A DNA stretch of 64,000 nucleotides from Curvibacter microcysteis (GCF_028649455.1 NZ_JAQSIO010000004.1:496001-560000), one strand, 5' to 3'; shown: positions 8,843 to 17,772, counted from the first letter of the stretch. Notes: generated from the sequence alone by a model not told the origin. Numbers and translations: made by a program.

Positions 8843-10051
8843 TCACGGCGCGGTTTTGGCGCCGCCCTGGAACCAGGCGCCGATCAGGGCGCGCTCGGCG
8901 TCGGTGATGCCGGTGGCGTTGTTCATGGGCATGATCTTGCTGACCACGGCCTGCTGGTAGATGGCCTGGGCATGGGCTTGCACCTGTTCGGGCGAATCCA
9001 GGCGCACGTTCTTCATCTGCACCTGCTCACCGTGGCACAGGTAGCAGCGCTCGGCCAGCACCGGCTTGATCTGTTCATAGCCCACCACCGCTGGCTGGGC
9101 CGTGACCACGGTCGGCGCAACGGGTGCGGGGCGCAGCCAGGCGATCAGGCCCAGCAGCACCACCACACCAGCGGCCGCGTAAGGCCAAGGGTGCGGGTTG
9201 CGGCCCAGCTTGTGGCCGTGGCGCATGACGAAGAACTGGCGGATGGCGGCGCCCGCGAACATCATGCCGATCAGGATCAGCCAATTCTGCGGGTGCGTGT
9301 AGGCGAAGCTGTAGTGGTTGGACAGCATGGCAAACAGCACCGGCAGCGTGAAGTAGGTGTTGTGCACGCTGCGCTGTTTGCCGCGCTTGCCATGGATGGG
9401 GTCCACCGGCAAGCCGGCCTTGATCTGGCCCACCACCGTGCGCTGGCCCGGGATGATCCAGAAGAACACATTGGCGCTCATCGAGGTGGCGATCATCGCG
9501 CCCACCAGCAAGAAGGCGGCACGCCCGGCAAACCAGTGGCAAGCCAACCAGGCCGCCACGCACACCAGGACCAAGACCAGGCCACCGACGATGGCGTCAC
9601 CGTTCTTGCGCTGGCCAAAGAAGCGGCAGATGCCGTCGTACAACAGCCAGAACACGACCAGGAAACCCAGCGCCACGGCGATCGCCTCGGCGGGCGCCCA
9701 GTCCATGCGCGACTTGTCGATCAGGTAGGTGCTGGCGCTCCAGAGGTAGGAGATGGTGAACAGCGAAAAGCCGCTCAGCCAGGTACTGTAGCTTTCCCAA
9801 TAAAACCAATGCAGGTGGCTGGGCAGCTGGGGCGGTGAGACCGCGAACTTGACCGGGTGGTAGAAGCCCCCGCCGTGCACGGCCCACAGCTCGCCGCTGA
9901 CGCCCTGGCGTTTCAGGTCCTCATCGACCGGCGGGGTCAGGCTGCTGTCCAGGAAGACAAAGTAAAAAGAAGACCCCACCCAGGCGATGGCCGTGATGAC
10001 ATGGACCCAGCGCAGCAGCAGGTTGGCCCAGTCGAGGAAATAACTTTCCAT
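8843..10051 (-). CDS. puuD: Membrane urate hydroxylase with C-terminal cytochrome c domain
   Basis: The start is the internal ATG (MESYFLDW) preceded by GGGAG, giving 402 residues. About eight transmembrane helices form the PuuD/DUF989 urate-oxidising domain. A C-terminal cytochrome c module carries the haem site CYLCH at about residues 336-340 and a likely distal Met in KIMPMNN. The enzyme oxidises urate to 5-hydroxyisourate at the inner membrane and passes electrons to the respiratory chain instead of making peroxide. UraH and UraD, encoded nearby, act on the products. A GTGTATACAC palindrome lies about 170 bp upstream, and the deaminase gene follows after 7 bp. Confidence 0.93.
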   Translation of the reverse strand: MESYFLDWANLLLRWVHVITAIAWVGSSFYFVFLDSSLTPPVDEDLKRQGVSGELWAVHGGGFYHPVKFAVSPPQLPSHLHWFYWESYSTWLSGFSLFTISYLWSASTYLIDKSRMDWAPAEAIAVALGFLVVFWLLYDGICRFFGQRKNGDAIVGGLVLVLVCVAAWLACHWFAGRAAFLLVGAMIATSMSANVFFWIIPGQRTVVGQIKAGLPVDPIHGKRGKQRSVHNTYFTLPVLFAMLSNHYSFAYTHPQNWLILIGMMFAGAAIRQFFVMRHGHKLGRNPHPWPYAAAGVVVLLGLIAWLRPAPVAPTVVTAQPAVVGYEQIKPVLAERCYLCHGEQVQMKNVRLDSPEQVQAHAQAIYQQAVVSKIMPMNNATGITDAERALIGAWFQGGAKTAP

Positions 10052-10218
10052 GCTCAACTCCCGTGACCCGGCCCACATCGACCGAACACGTTGAAAGCCT
10101 GCTCACCACTGCGGGCGCTCTGAGCAGATGTTGCGGCCGCGGCCATGGGTCTCTTGTGAACCCCAGCTCCGCTGCGACCTGATGCTAAAAACCACACGCC
10201 AAAGCGTGGGCTCGGCCG

Positions 10219-10232
10219 AAGTGTATACACTT
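10219..10232. promoter_or_regulatory. Purine-locus operator site 1 (AAGTGTATACACTT)
   Basis: This perfect 14-bp palindrome lies in the 217-bp gap upstream of puuD. The GTGTATACAC core recurs at 12234-12243 and 22998-23007, always ahead of purine genes. Symmetric sites with a central TATA fit FadR-subfamily GntR regulators, two of which are encoded here. Confidence 0.75.
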
Positions 10233-10268
10233 TTTGCAAACCACTGGTGCCGCTGGTGCGGCCCCGGC

Positions 10269-11090
10269 TCAGGGCTTACCCGAGTCGGACAACTTCAGCA
10301 ATAACTGTGCCGCGACCGACACCGCAATCACCTCCGGCTGCTTGCCCTGGATGCCTGGCAAGCCGATGGGGCAGGTGATGTGGGCCAGCTCGGTGTCGGT
10401 GAAGCCGCGCTCGCGCAAGCGGCGCTGAAACGTGGCCCACTTGGTGCGGCTGCCGATCAGGCCCACGAAGGGCAGGTCACCGCGCTCGCGCTGGCGGCGC
10501 AAGCAGGCAGCGACGATGTCCAAGTCCTCGGCATGGCTGAAGCTCATGATCAACACCTGAGCACCGGGCGCCAGGTCCTGCACCGCCTGGGCCACCGGGT
10601 CGGAGTGCTCGGCCAGCACCGTCTCCGGCAGCTCGGCCGGAAAAATGCCGTCGCGGCTGTCGATCCAGTGGATCTGGAATGGCAGCCGCGCCAACACCTG
10701 CACCAGGGCATGGCCCACATGCCCACCACCAAACAGGGCCAGTGGCGAGCCCTGGGGTGCCAGCTCGGTGTGCAGGCGCGCCACGTCAGCGGGCTCGACC
10801 CGCTGCAGCGACAGCTGCACCGCCCCGCCGCAGCATTGCCCCAAACTGGGGCCCAGGGCATGGCGTTGCAGCAAAGGCCAGGGGGTGTCGGCCCGGCCCA
10901 GGCCCTGGCGGGCGGCCAGCAGGGCGACCAGCTCCAGGTGCCCCCCGCCAATGGTGCCCAGCACCGCATCGGGCCAGACCGCCATCCAGGCGTCCACGCC
11001 CCGGGGCACCGAGCCCTGGGTGTGCACCACCCGCACCAGGCAGGCCGGTTCACGCGCCAGGCGTTGAAGAAAAATAGACAACAAAGTCAT
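10269..11090 (-). CDS. xdhC: Xanthine dehydrogenase accessory protein XdhC
   Basis: The internal ATG (MTLLSIFLQRL) gives 273 residues, typical for XdhC. Features are the N-terminal HTQGSVPRGVDAWMAV block with GTIGGGHLE, a Rossmann-like ALFGGGHVGHALV segment in the middle, and the C-terminal CPIGLPGIQGKQPEVIAVSVAAQLL signature. XdhC binds molybdenum cofactor, helps sulfurate it and inserts it into xanthine dehydrogenase. The XdhA and XdhB subunits are not in this window. It may form its own unit, because 217 bp and an operator separate it from puuD downstream. Confidence 0.92.
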   Translation of the reverse strand: MTLLSIFLQRLAREPACLVRVVHTQGSVPRGVDAWMAVWPDAVLGTIGGGHLELVALLAARQGLGRADTPWPLLQRHALGPSLGQCCGGAVQLSLQRVEPADVARLHTELAPQGSPLALFGGGHVGHALVQVLARLPFQIHWIDSRDGIFPAELPETVLAEHSDPVAQAVQDLAPGAQVLIMSFSHAEDLDIVAACLRRQRERGDLPFVGLIGSRTKWATFQRRLRERGFTDTELAHITCPIGLPGIQGKQPEVIAVSVAAQLLLKLSDSGKP

Positions 11091-11249
11091 GCTCAGATTG
11101 TGCGTTGGGTGCCCTGCATCGGCGCGGCACCGGGGATGGAAATGCGGGCCTTCATTCAGTCCGAGTCCGGGACGGCGCGCGCCCGCCGGCGATTGAAACA
11201 AATTGCACCACGTTGGCGAAGCCCTCGGAGGCGCAGGCAAAATGCGCGC

Positions 11250-11807
11250 ATGAACGGCCCAAACACTCGCTCATCTCTATTGAACAACCGCTGGTGGCAG
11301 CGCCCCCCGCTGCTGGTGGCCACGCTCTGGGCCGCCTTGCTGGCCTCGTGCAGCAACACCCCGCTGCCTGACAGCAGCACGCCCGCGGCCAGCCAGCCCG
11401 ACCCGAGCCCCGCCAGCCAGAACGCCAGCAGCAGCCCCAGCGCCCAGCGCGCCGGCCCGCCGCCGCCGTCCCAGGCCAGCACGGCCAAGGCCTACCGGCA
11501 AGACGCCGCCAAGCACCTGTACCAGCTCAACGGCGATCGCCTGTACAGCGGCAAATTGCCGCCCATGCTGTACGCGGTGGGGGTGTTGCAGGTGCACATC
11601 GATCGCCACGGCCAGGTCAGCCAGCTGCACTGGATGCGGGCGCCACGACACGCGCCGGAGGTGATCAGCGAGATCGAACGCACGGTGCGTCGCGCCGCGC
11701 CCTACCCCGTGCCGGCGCGCCTGGGCACGGTGGTCTACACCGACACCTGGCTGTGGGACAAAAGCGGGCGCTTCCAGCTCGACACCCTCACCGAAGGGCA
11801 GCTCTGA
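11250..11807 (+). CDS. Putative lipoprotein with TonB C-terminal-like domain
   Basis: This is a 185-residue protein from the ATG at 11250. A hydrophobic N-terminal segment ends in a lipobox (LLASC, Cys 34), predicting a lipid-anchored protein. It is followed by a low-complexity Ser/Pro/Ala-rich linker to about residue 85. The C-terminal part (LQVHIDRHGQVSQLHWMRAP, then EIERTVRRAAPYPVPARLG) resembles the TonB/TolA C-terminal fold, with its strand, 'surface residues to the helix' and 'aa-pyPvP' pattern. A role is not established. It sits between xdhC (divergent) and uraH (convergent), 14 bp from the uraH stop. Confidence 0.65.
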   Translation: MNGPNTRSSLLNNRWWQRPPLLVATLWAALLASCSNTPLPDSSTPAASQPDPSPASQNASSSPSAQRAGPPPPSQASTAKAYRQDAAKHLYQLNGDRLYSGKLPPMLYAVGVLQVHIDRHGQVSQLHWMRAPRHAPEVISEIERTVRRAAPYPVPARLGTVVYTDTWLWDKSGRFQLDTLTEGQL

Positions 11808-11821
11808 AGCGCTGACACAAC

Positions 11822-12172
11822 TCAGGAGCCGCGGTAAGTGGAATGGCTCCAGGGGCTGACCAGCAACGGCACGTGGTAGTGCTGGTCGGCATGGGCGATG
11901 CCAAAGTCCAGCGTCACCCGGTCCAGAAACGGCGGCTCGGGCAAGTCCACGCCCCGCGCCTTGAAGTACGCCGCCACCTCGAACACCAGCCGGTAAGTGC
12001 CCACGCGCAGGCTGGCGTTGTCGTACAGCGGGCCGTCGGAGCGGCCATCCTGATTCAGCACAAAGCGGCGCACCAAGGTGGCGTTGTCGCCCTGCGTGGT
12101 GAACAGCGACACCGCCATGCCCGCCGCCGGGCTGCCGTGCATGGTGTCCAGAACGTGTGTACTCAAGCCCAT
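11822..12172 (-). CDS. uraH: 5-hydroxyisourate hydrolase (transthyretin-like)
   Basis: This 116-residue protein begins with LSTHVLDTMHGSPA and ends with the family hallmark YRGS. It also has the VRRFVLNQDGRSDGPL segment and HYHVPLLVSPWSHSTY. These are the active-site signatures of HIUase, which opens 5-hydroxyisourate to OHCU, the substrate of UraD. It is read divergently from gntR across a 99-bp gap that contains an 18-bp perfect palindrome, so the two genes probably share one operator. Confidence 0.96.
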   Translation of the reverse strand: MGLSTHVLDTMHGSPAAGMAVSLFTTQGDNATLVRRFVLNQDGRSDGPLYDNASLRVGTYRLVFEVAAYFKARGVDLPEPPFLDRVTLDFGIAHADQHYHVPLLVSPWSHSTYRGS

Positions 12173-12229
12173 GGGGACCTTTCAAGTTGGCTAAAACCGC
12201 AGACCCGGCGGGCCTGATTTTGGTGAACC

Positions 12230-12247
12230 AAAAGTGTATACACTTTT
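12230..12247. promoter_or_regulatory. Purine-locus operator site 2 (18-bp perfect palindrome)
   Basis: AAAAGTGTATACACTTTT lies 58 bp before uraH and 25 bp before the first gntR gene. It is the most symmetric of three sites sharing GTGTATACAC. Its place between regulator and target predicts autoregulation and control of uraH. Confidence 0.8.
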
Positions 12248-12271
12248 TGAATTGGGGGCTATCATGCGGCC

Positions 12272-12937
12272 ATGGAGACCTCGACCACCCACTTCATCGT
12301 CGAAAGCCTGACGCGGGCCATCGTCGAACACCGGCTGCTGCCCGGCAGCAAGCTGGCCGAACAAAAACTGGCGGACCACTTCGGCGTCTCGCGCACCCTG
12401 GTGAGGCAAGCTTTGTTCCAGCTGTCGCAAAACCGGCTGATCCGGCTCGAGCCCGCCCGCGGCGCCTTCGTCGCCGCCCCCTCGGTGACCGAAGCGCGCC
12501 AGGTGTTTGCCGTGCGCCGCATGCTGGAGGCCGAGATGACGCGCGCTTTTGTGCGTGAAGTCACCCCAAGCAAGATCAAGGCCTTGCGCGAGCACGTGGC
12601 GCGCGAAAAGGCCGCCGTGGACCGGGGCGACGCGCCGGGCCGCACCGAGCTGCTGGGTGACTTCCATGTGCGCATGGCCGAGCTGATGGGCAACGAAGTG
12701 CTGGCCCAGATGCTGGGCGAGTTGATCTCGCGCTGCGCGCTGATCACCTTGATGTACCAGTCCGCCAGCGCGGCCGAGCACTCGCACGAAGAGCACGGCG
12801 AGATCGTCAAAGCCCTGGCGGCGCGCGACGAAGCCCTGGCCGTACGCCTCATGGACGAGCACCTGACCCACGTCGAAACCAGCCTCACCTTTGACCGCAA
12901 GCTGCCCACCAGCGACCTCTCCATGGCCTTGTCCTGA
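12272..12937 (+). CDS. GntR-family regulator (FadR/FCD subfamily) of purine catabolism
   Basis: This is a 221-residue protein. The winged helix (about residues 8-75) contains LAEQKLADHFGVSRTLVRQAL and the wing ARGAFVAAP. An FCD ligand-binding domain follows (about 85-215), with the metal-site style residues of GDFHVRMAEL and EEHGEIVKAL. The gene is 18 bp ahead of puuE and reads in the same direction, so it probably heads puuE-uraD/allC-M20-truC. The palindrome 25 bp upstream is a likely autoregulatory operator. The effector is likely a purine-degradation intermediate, which is an inference from context only. Confidence 0.9.
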   Translation: METSTTHFIVESLTRAIVEHRLLPGSKLAEQKLADHFGVSRTLVRQALFQLSQNRLIRLEPARGAFVAAPSVTEARQVFAVRRMLEAEMTRAFVREVTPSKIKALREHVAREKAAVDRGDAPGRTELLGDFHVRMAELMGNEVLAQMLGELISRCALITLMYQSASAAEHSHEEHGEIVKALAARDEALAVRLMDEHLTHVETSLTFDRKLPTSDLSMALS

Positions 12938-12955
12938 CCCCGCGAGCCCACCCCC

Positions 12956-13918
12956 ATGAGCCTTTACGACACCACCCTGCCCTACCCCCGCGACCTGGTC
13001 GGCTACGGCCGCAACCCACCCCACGCCCAGTGGCCGGGCCAGGCCCGCATCGCGGTCCAGTTCGTGCTGAACTACGAAGAGGGCGGCGAGAACGCCACCT
13101 TGCACGGCGATGCCGGCTCGGAGCAGTTCCTGTCCGAGATGTTCAACCCCGCGAGCTTCCCGGACCGCCACCTCAGCATGGAAGGCATTTACGAGTACGG
13201 CTCGCGCGTCGGCGTGTGGCGCATCCTGCGTGAGTTCGAAAAGCGCGGTCTGCCCATGACCATCTTCGGCGTCGGCATGGCCTTGCAGCGCCACCCCGAG
13301 CTGACCCAGGCCTTTGTCGAACTGGGCCACGAAATCGCCTGCCACGGCTGGCGCTGGATCCACTACCAAAACGTGGACGAAGCCACCGAACGCGAGCACA
13401 TGCGCGTGGCCCTGGACGCGATCGAAAAGCTCACCGGTCAGCGACCCACCGGCTGGTACACCGGGCGTGACAGCCCGCGCACGCGCCGCCTGGTGGTGGA
13501 CGACGGTCGCCTCGAATACGACAGCGACTACTACGGCGACGACCTGCCGTTCTGGATGAAGGTGCAGCGCAGCGACGGCGCCGTGGTGCCCCACCTGGTG
13601 CTGCCCTACACCCTGGACACCAACGACATGCGCTTTTCGCTGCCGCAGGGCTTCTCGCAGGGCGACGATTTCTTCACCTACCTGCGCGACAGCTTTGACT
13701 GCCTCTACGCCGAGGGCGACCCGAACGGCGAAAACCGCCCCAAGATGCTGAGCATCGGCATGCACTGCCGCCTGCTGGGCCGCCCGGGCCGCATGGTGGC
13801 CTTGCAGAAGTTTCTCGACCACATCCAGCGCCATGAGCACGTCTGGGTGTGCCGCCGCATCGACATCGCCCGCCACTGGCAGGCGGTCCATCCCTTCACC
13901 GAAGACAAGGCAGGCTGA
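12956..13918 (+). CDS. puuE: Allantoinase, polysaccharide-deacetylase type
   Basis: This 320-residue protein begins LYDTTLPYPRDLVGYGRNPP and has VQFVLNYEEGGEN, GDAGSEQFLSE and HEIACHGWRWIHYQ, all typical of PuuE. This metal-independent allantoinase belongs to the carbohydrate esterase 4 fold and is unrelated to the AllB amidohydrolases. It hydrolyses (S)-allantoin to allantoate. The gene follows gntR by 18 bp. Its TGA is one base before the ATG of the uraD-allC fusion (TGACATG), so translation is probably coupled. The puuE product goes straight to the amidohydrolase half of that fusion. Confidence 0.95.
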   Translation: MSLYDTTLPYPRDLVGYGRNPPHAQWPGQARIAVQFVLNYEEGGENATLHGDAGSEQFLSEMFNPASFPDRHLSMEGIYEYGSRVGVWRILREFEKRGLPMTIFGVGMALQRHPELTQAFVELGHEIACHGWRWIHYQNVDEATEREHMRVALDAIEKLTGQRPTGWYTGRDSPRTRRLVVDDGRLEYDSDYYGDDLPFWMKVQRSDGAVVPHLVLPYTLDTNDMRFSLPQGFSQGDDFFTYLRDSFDCLYAEGDPNGENRPKMLSIGMHCRLLGRPGRMVALQKFLDHIQRHEHVWVCRRIDIARHWQAVHPFTEDKAG

Positions 13919-13919
13919 C

Positions 13920-15695
13920 ATGGCCCTCACCCTGGAACAATTCAACAGCGCCCCGGCGGCCCAAGCCCTGCAGTGGCTGGACGGCTTGTACGAACACTCG
14001 CCCTGGATCGTCGAGCGCGTGCTGCCGCAGCGGCCCTTTGTGTCGCTGGCCCAGCTCAAGGCCGCCCTGGCCCAGGTGGTGCGCGAATCCAGCGCCGACG
14101 CGCAGCTGGACCTGATCCGCGCCCACCCCGAGCTGGCTGGCAAGGCCATGGTCAGCCAAAGCCTGACCGCTGAATCCACCAACGAACAAGGCAAGGCCGG
14201 TCTGACCGACTGCAGCCCGGCCGAGTTCGCACGCATCCAGCAACTCAACAGCGACTACAACGCGCGCTTTGGCTTTCCCTTCATCCTGGCGGTGCGCGGT
14301 GCGCGCGGTCTGGGCCTGACGCGCCAGGAGATCATCGACACCTTCGAGCGCCGTGTGCACAACCACCCGGACTTCGAGCGCGCCGAGGCCTTGCGCAACA
14401 TCCACCGCATCGCCGAGATCCGCCTCAACGACAAGTTCGGCGTCGAGCCTGTGCAAGGCAACGAGGTCTGGGACTGGCATGAAAAACTCAGCCAGCACAG
14501 CGACCCGGGCTATGCCGAAAAAGGCCAGCTCACCGTCACTTACCTGACCGATGCCCACCGTGCCTGCGCCCAGCGCCTGGCCCAGGGCATGCGCGACTGC
14601 GGCTTTGACGACGTGGCCATCGACGCCGTGGGCAATGTGGTGGGCCGCTACCACGCCGCCACCCCGGGCGCGCGCAGCCTGCTGACCGGTTCGCACTACG
14701 ACACCGTGCGCAACGGCGGCAAGTACGACGGTCGCCTGGGCATCTATGTGCCCATGGCCTGCGTCAAGGCCCTGGCCCAGGCGCAGCGCCGCCTGCCGTT
14801 TGGCATCGAGGTGGTCGGTTTTGCCGAAGAGGAAGGCCAGCGCTACAAGGCCACCTTCCTGGGCTCGGGCGCGCTGATCGGCGACTTCAAGCCCGCCTGG
14901 CTGGAGCAAAAAGACGCCGATGGCGTCACCATGCGCGAGGCCATGCAACACGCCGGCCTGTGCGTGGACGACATCCCCAAACTGCAACGCGACCCCCAGG
15001 CCTACCTGGGCTTTGTCGAGGTGCACATCGAGCAGGGCCCAGTGCTCAACGAGCTGGACCTGCCGCTGGGGGTGGTCACCTCCATCAACGGCAGCCTGCG
15101 CTACCTGGGTGAGGTGATCGGCACCGCCAGCCACGCCGGCACCACCCCCATGGACCGCCGCCGCGACGCCGCCACCGCCGTGGCCGAGCTGGCGCTGTAC
15201 GTCGAGAAGCGCGCCGCCCAGGACGCCGACTCGGTGGGCACCGTGGGCCAGTTGCAAGTGCCCAATGGCTCCATCAACGTGGTGCCCGGGCGCTGCCAGT
15301 TCTCGCTCGACCTGCGCGCCCCGGTGGACGCGCAACGCGACGCCCTGGCGCGCGATGTGCTGGCCGAGCTGGCCGCCCTCTGCGAGCGCCGTGGCCTGCG
15401 CTACACCCTCGAAGAAACCCTGCGTGCTTCGGCCGCGCCCAGCGACCCCGCCTTGCAACAACGCTGGGAAGCCGCCGTGCAAGCCCAAGGCGTGCCCGTG
15501 TTCCGACTGCCCAGCGGCGCCGGCCACGACGCCATGAAGCTTCACGAGGTGATGCCCCAGGCCATGCTGTTTGTGCGCGGCCAGAACTCGGGTATCAGCC
15601 ACAACCCGCTGGAGTCCACCACCAACGACGACATGCAACTCGCGGTGCAGACTTTCTCCCACGTCCTGAATCAAATTGCCAACGACCAGCCATGA
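13920..15695 (+). CDS. uraD-allC: Fused OHCU decarboxylase - allantoate amidohydrolase
   Basis: This single 591-residue frame carries two enzymes. The N-terminal UraD domain (about 1-172) has the catalytic His in RAHPELAGK (H69), then NSDYNARFGFPFI (FGFPFI 117-122). After a short linker, an M20 amidase domain (about 195-591) has GSHYDTV (257-263), GGKYDGRLG (266-274), EEEGQRY, VEVHIEQGPVL and HAGTTPMDRRRDA. UraD decarboxylates OHCU to S-allantoin; the second domain hydrolyses allantoate, releasing ammonia and CO2. PuuE, encoded immediately upstream, supplies the missing middle step. Fusion would fix a 1:1 ratio and may channel intermediates. The stop overlaps the next ATG (ATGA). Confidence 0.93.
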   Translation: MALTLEQFNSAPAAQALQWLDGLYEHSPWIVERVLPQRPFVSLAQLKAALAQVVRESSADAQLDLIRAHPELAGKAMVSQSLTAESTNEQGKAGLTDCSPAEFARIQQLNSDYNARFGFPFILAVRGARGLGLTRQEIIDTFERRVHNHPDFERAEALRNIHRIAEIRLNDKFGVEPVQGNEVWDWHEKLSQHSDPGYAEKGQLTVTYLTDAHRACAQRLAQGMRDCGFDDVAIDAVGNVVGRYHAATPGARSLLTGSHYDTVRNGGKYDGRLGIYVPMACVKALAQAQRRLPFGIEVVGFAEEEGQRYKATFLGSGALIGDFKPAWLEQKDADGVTMREAMQHAGLCVDDIPKLQRDPQAYLGFVEVHIEQGPVLNELDLPLGVVTSINGSLRYLGEVIGTASHAGTTPMDRRRDAATAVAELALYVEKRAAQDADSVGTVGQLQVPNGSINVVPGRCQFSLDLRAPVDAQRDALARDVLAELAALCERRGLRYTLEETLRASAAPSDPALQQRWEAAVQAQGVPVFRLPSGAGHDAMKLHEVMPQAMLFVRGQNSGISHNPLESTTNDDMQLAVQTFSHVLNQIANDQP

Positions 15696-16939
15696 CCACT
15701 TCCCACACCGCCGCCTACGCCGCCCTGGACGCCTGGGTTGACGCCCACTTCGACGACGAAGTCCGCTTTTTGCAAGCCCTGGTGCGCGTGCCCACCGACA
15801 CCCCACCGGGCAACAACGCACCGCACGCCGAGCGCACCGCCGAGCTGCTGCAAGCATTCGGCTACGAAGCCGAGCGCCACCCCGTGCCCGCCGCCGAAGT
15901 GCAGGCCTATGGCATGGAAAGCATCACCAACCTGATCGTGCGACGCGCCTTTGGGGCCGCCGGTTCGGGCCGCACCGTGGCGCTCAACGCCCACGGCGAC
16001 GTGGTGCCGCCGGGCGAGGGCTGGACCCACGACCCCTACGGCGCCGAGATCGTCGACGGCAAGATGTACGGCCGCGCCACCGCCGTCAGCAAGAGCGACT
16101 TCGCCAGCTTCACCTTCGCGCTGCGCGCCCTCGAGGCCGTGGCCCGCCCCAGCCAGGGCGCGGTCGAACTGCACTTCACCTACGACGAAGAGTTTGGCGG
16201 CGAACTCGGCCCCGGCTGGCTGCTGCGCCAGGGCCTGACCCGGCCTGACCTGATGATCGCGGCCGGCTTCTCGCACGAGGTGGTGACCGCCCACAATGGC
16301 TGCCTGCAGATGGAAGTCACCGTGCACGGCAAGATGGCCCACGCTGCCGTGCCCCACACCGGGGTGGACGCCCTGCAAGGCGCGGTGCACATCCTGAACG
16401 CGCTGTACGCGCAAAACACCTTGTACCAGCAGGTCACGTCCCAGGTGGCGGGCATCAAGCACCCCTACCTGAACGTGGGCCGCATCGAAGGCGGCACCAA
16501 CACCAATGTCGTGCCCGGCAAGGTGATGTTCAAGCTGGACCGCCGCATGATCCCTGAAGAGAACCCGGTCGAAGTCGAAGCCCGCATCCGCGAGGTGATC
16601 GAACAGGCCGCGGCCGAGCGCAGCGGCATCACGGTGGAAATCAAGCGCCTGCTGTTGGCCCGCGCCATGACCCCACTGGCCGGCAACCAGGCCCTGGTGG
16701 ACGCCATCCAGACCCACGCCAAGACCGTGCTGGGCGAGGACCTGCCCGCGGTCGGCACGCCGCTCTACACCGATGTGCGCCTGTACGTTGAACAAGGCAT
16801 TCCCGGCGTGATCTACGGCGCGGGCCCGCGCACCGTGCTCGAATCGCACGCCAAGCGCGCCGACGAGCGCCTGGACCTGGACGACCTGCGCGCCGCCACC
16901 AAGGTGATTGCCCGCACCCTCTGCGACCTGCTGAATTGA
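15692..16939 (+). CDS. M20-family amidohydrolase/deacylase in the allantoate operon
   Basis: This 415-residue metallopeptidase-like protein has the M20 metal ligands in LNAHGDVVPPGEGWTHDP, the DEEFGGELGPGW segment and a late DVRLYVEQGIPGVIYGAGP. It resembles ArgE/DapE/Acy1-type enzymes more than the HyuC/AllC type of its neighbour. It overlaps the uraD-allC stop by 4 bp, so it is translated from the same message. Its place suggests a substrate derived from purine ring opening, for example a ureido or N-carbamoyl compound, but this is not proven. Ureidoglycolate lyase is absent from the window, and this protein might partly fill that step. Confidence 0.82.
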   Translation: MTTSHTAAYAALDAWVDAHFDDEVRFLQALVRVPTDTPPGNNAPHAERTAELLQAFGYEAERHPVPAAEVQAYGMESITNLIVRRAFGAAGSGRTVALNAHGDVVPPGEGWTHDPYGAEIVDGKMYGRATAVSKSDFASFTFALRALEAVARPSQGAVELHFTYDEEFGGELGPGWLLRQGLTRPDLMIAAGFSHEVVTAHNGCLQMEVTVHGKMAHAAVPHTGVDALQGAVHILNALYAQNTLYQQVTSQVAGIKHPYLNVGRIEGGTNTNVVPGKVMFKLDRRMIPEENPVEVEARIREVIEQAAAERSGITVEIKRLLLARAMTPLAGNQALVDAIQTHAKTVLGEDLPAVGTPLYTDVRLYVEQGIPGVIYGAGPRTVLESHAKRADERLDLDDLRAATKVIARTLCDLLN

Positions 16940-17772
16940 ACCTCGCGCCCACCCCGCTGTCGGTGCTGTGGCGCGACGAGCACCTGGTGGCCGTCTACAA
17001 GCCCGCGGGCTGGCTGGTGCACCGCACCGGCCTGGACGCGGGCGAGACCCGCTTTGTCATGCAAACCTTGCGCGACCAGCTGGGCCAGCACGTCTTCCCG
17101 GTGCACCGCCTGGACAAAGGCACCTGCGGCGTGCTGGTGATGGGCTTGCATTCGGACGCGGCCCGCGCCCTGTCGCAGGCCTTTGAGCAGCACCTGACCC
17201 GCAAGCACTACCTGGCCCTGGTGCGCGGCTGGGCCCCTGGGGCGATTGAGGTGGACCACGCCCTGCGCCCTGACGACGCGCCGCCCGATGCCCCGGTGCA
17301 GGACGCCCGCACCCGCTTTGAGCGCCTGGCCACCCTGGCCCTGGCCCCCACCGAGGGCGAGGCGCCGGCCGACCCCCGCTACCCCAGCAGCCGCCTGTCC
17401 CTGGTGCAGGCCTGGCCCGAGACCGGCCGGCGCCACCAGATCCGGCGTCACCTCAAGCACCTGGCCCACCCCATCATTGGCGACGCCACCCACGGCAAAG
17501 GCCCACTCAACCGCTGGTGGGCCCATCACCTGGGCCAGGCCCGGCTGTGGCTGCACGCGGCCAGCCTGACGCTGCCGCACCCGGTGCACGGTCAGGCCTT
17601 GCAGTTCAGCAGCGGCCTGTTCGCGCCCGCAGGCCTGGCCGGCCACGCGCCCTGCCAGGACACGCCTGCGGATCTGCAAGACTGGCAGCGGCTGTTGCAG
17701 CGCTGGCCCTGGCAACGCGACAGCGACACCTGGGGGACAAGCCCCCACACAGATCAGCGGGCACAGCGCTAG
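16936..17772 (+). CDS. truC: tRNA pseudouridine synthase C-like (RluA family)
   Basis: This 278-residue protein starts at TTG, overlapping the upstream stop (TTGA). The catalytic motif HRLDKGTCGVLVMG (Asp 60), the N-terminal DEHLVAVYKPAGWLVHR and the late ETGRRHQIRRHLKHLAHPIIGD follow E. coli TruC closely. TruC makes pseudouridine-65 in tRNAs. It has no link to purine breakdown and probably rides on the operon by translational coupling. The weak TTG start within the overlap suggests its expression depends on the upstream gene. Confidence 0.88.
   Translation: MNLAPTPLSVLWRDEHLVAVYKPAGWLVHRTGLDAGETRFVMQTLRDQLGQHVFPVHRLDKGTCGVLVMGLHSDAARALSQAFEQHLTRKHYLALVRGWAPGAIEVDHALRPDDAPPDAPVQDARTRFERLATLALAPTEGEAPADPRYPSSRLSLVQAWPETGRRHQIRRHLKHLAHPIIGDATHGKGPLNRWWAHHLGQARLWLHAASLTLPHPVHGQALQFSSGLFAPAGLAGHAPCQDTPADLQDWQRLLQRWPWQRDSDTWGTSPHTDQRAQR

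Noticed and set aside
12191-14248. Long minus-strand open frame over gntR, puuE and uraD
   Set aside because: It covers several genes with clear family motifs on the plus strand; its translation is low-complexity His/Ala/Gly/Val-rich, a usual by-product of high GC on the opposite strand.
13896-15857. Minus-strand open frame of about 650 codons over uraD-allC
   Set aside because: Antisense of a gene with two complete catalytic domains; no motif or ribosome-binding site in the antisense frame.
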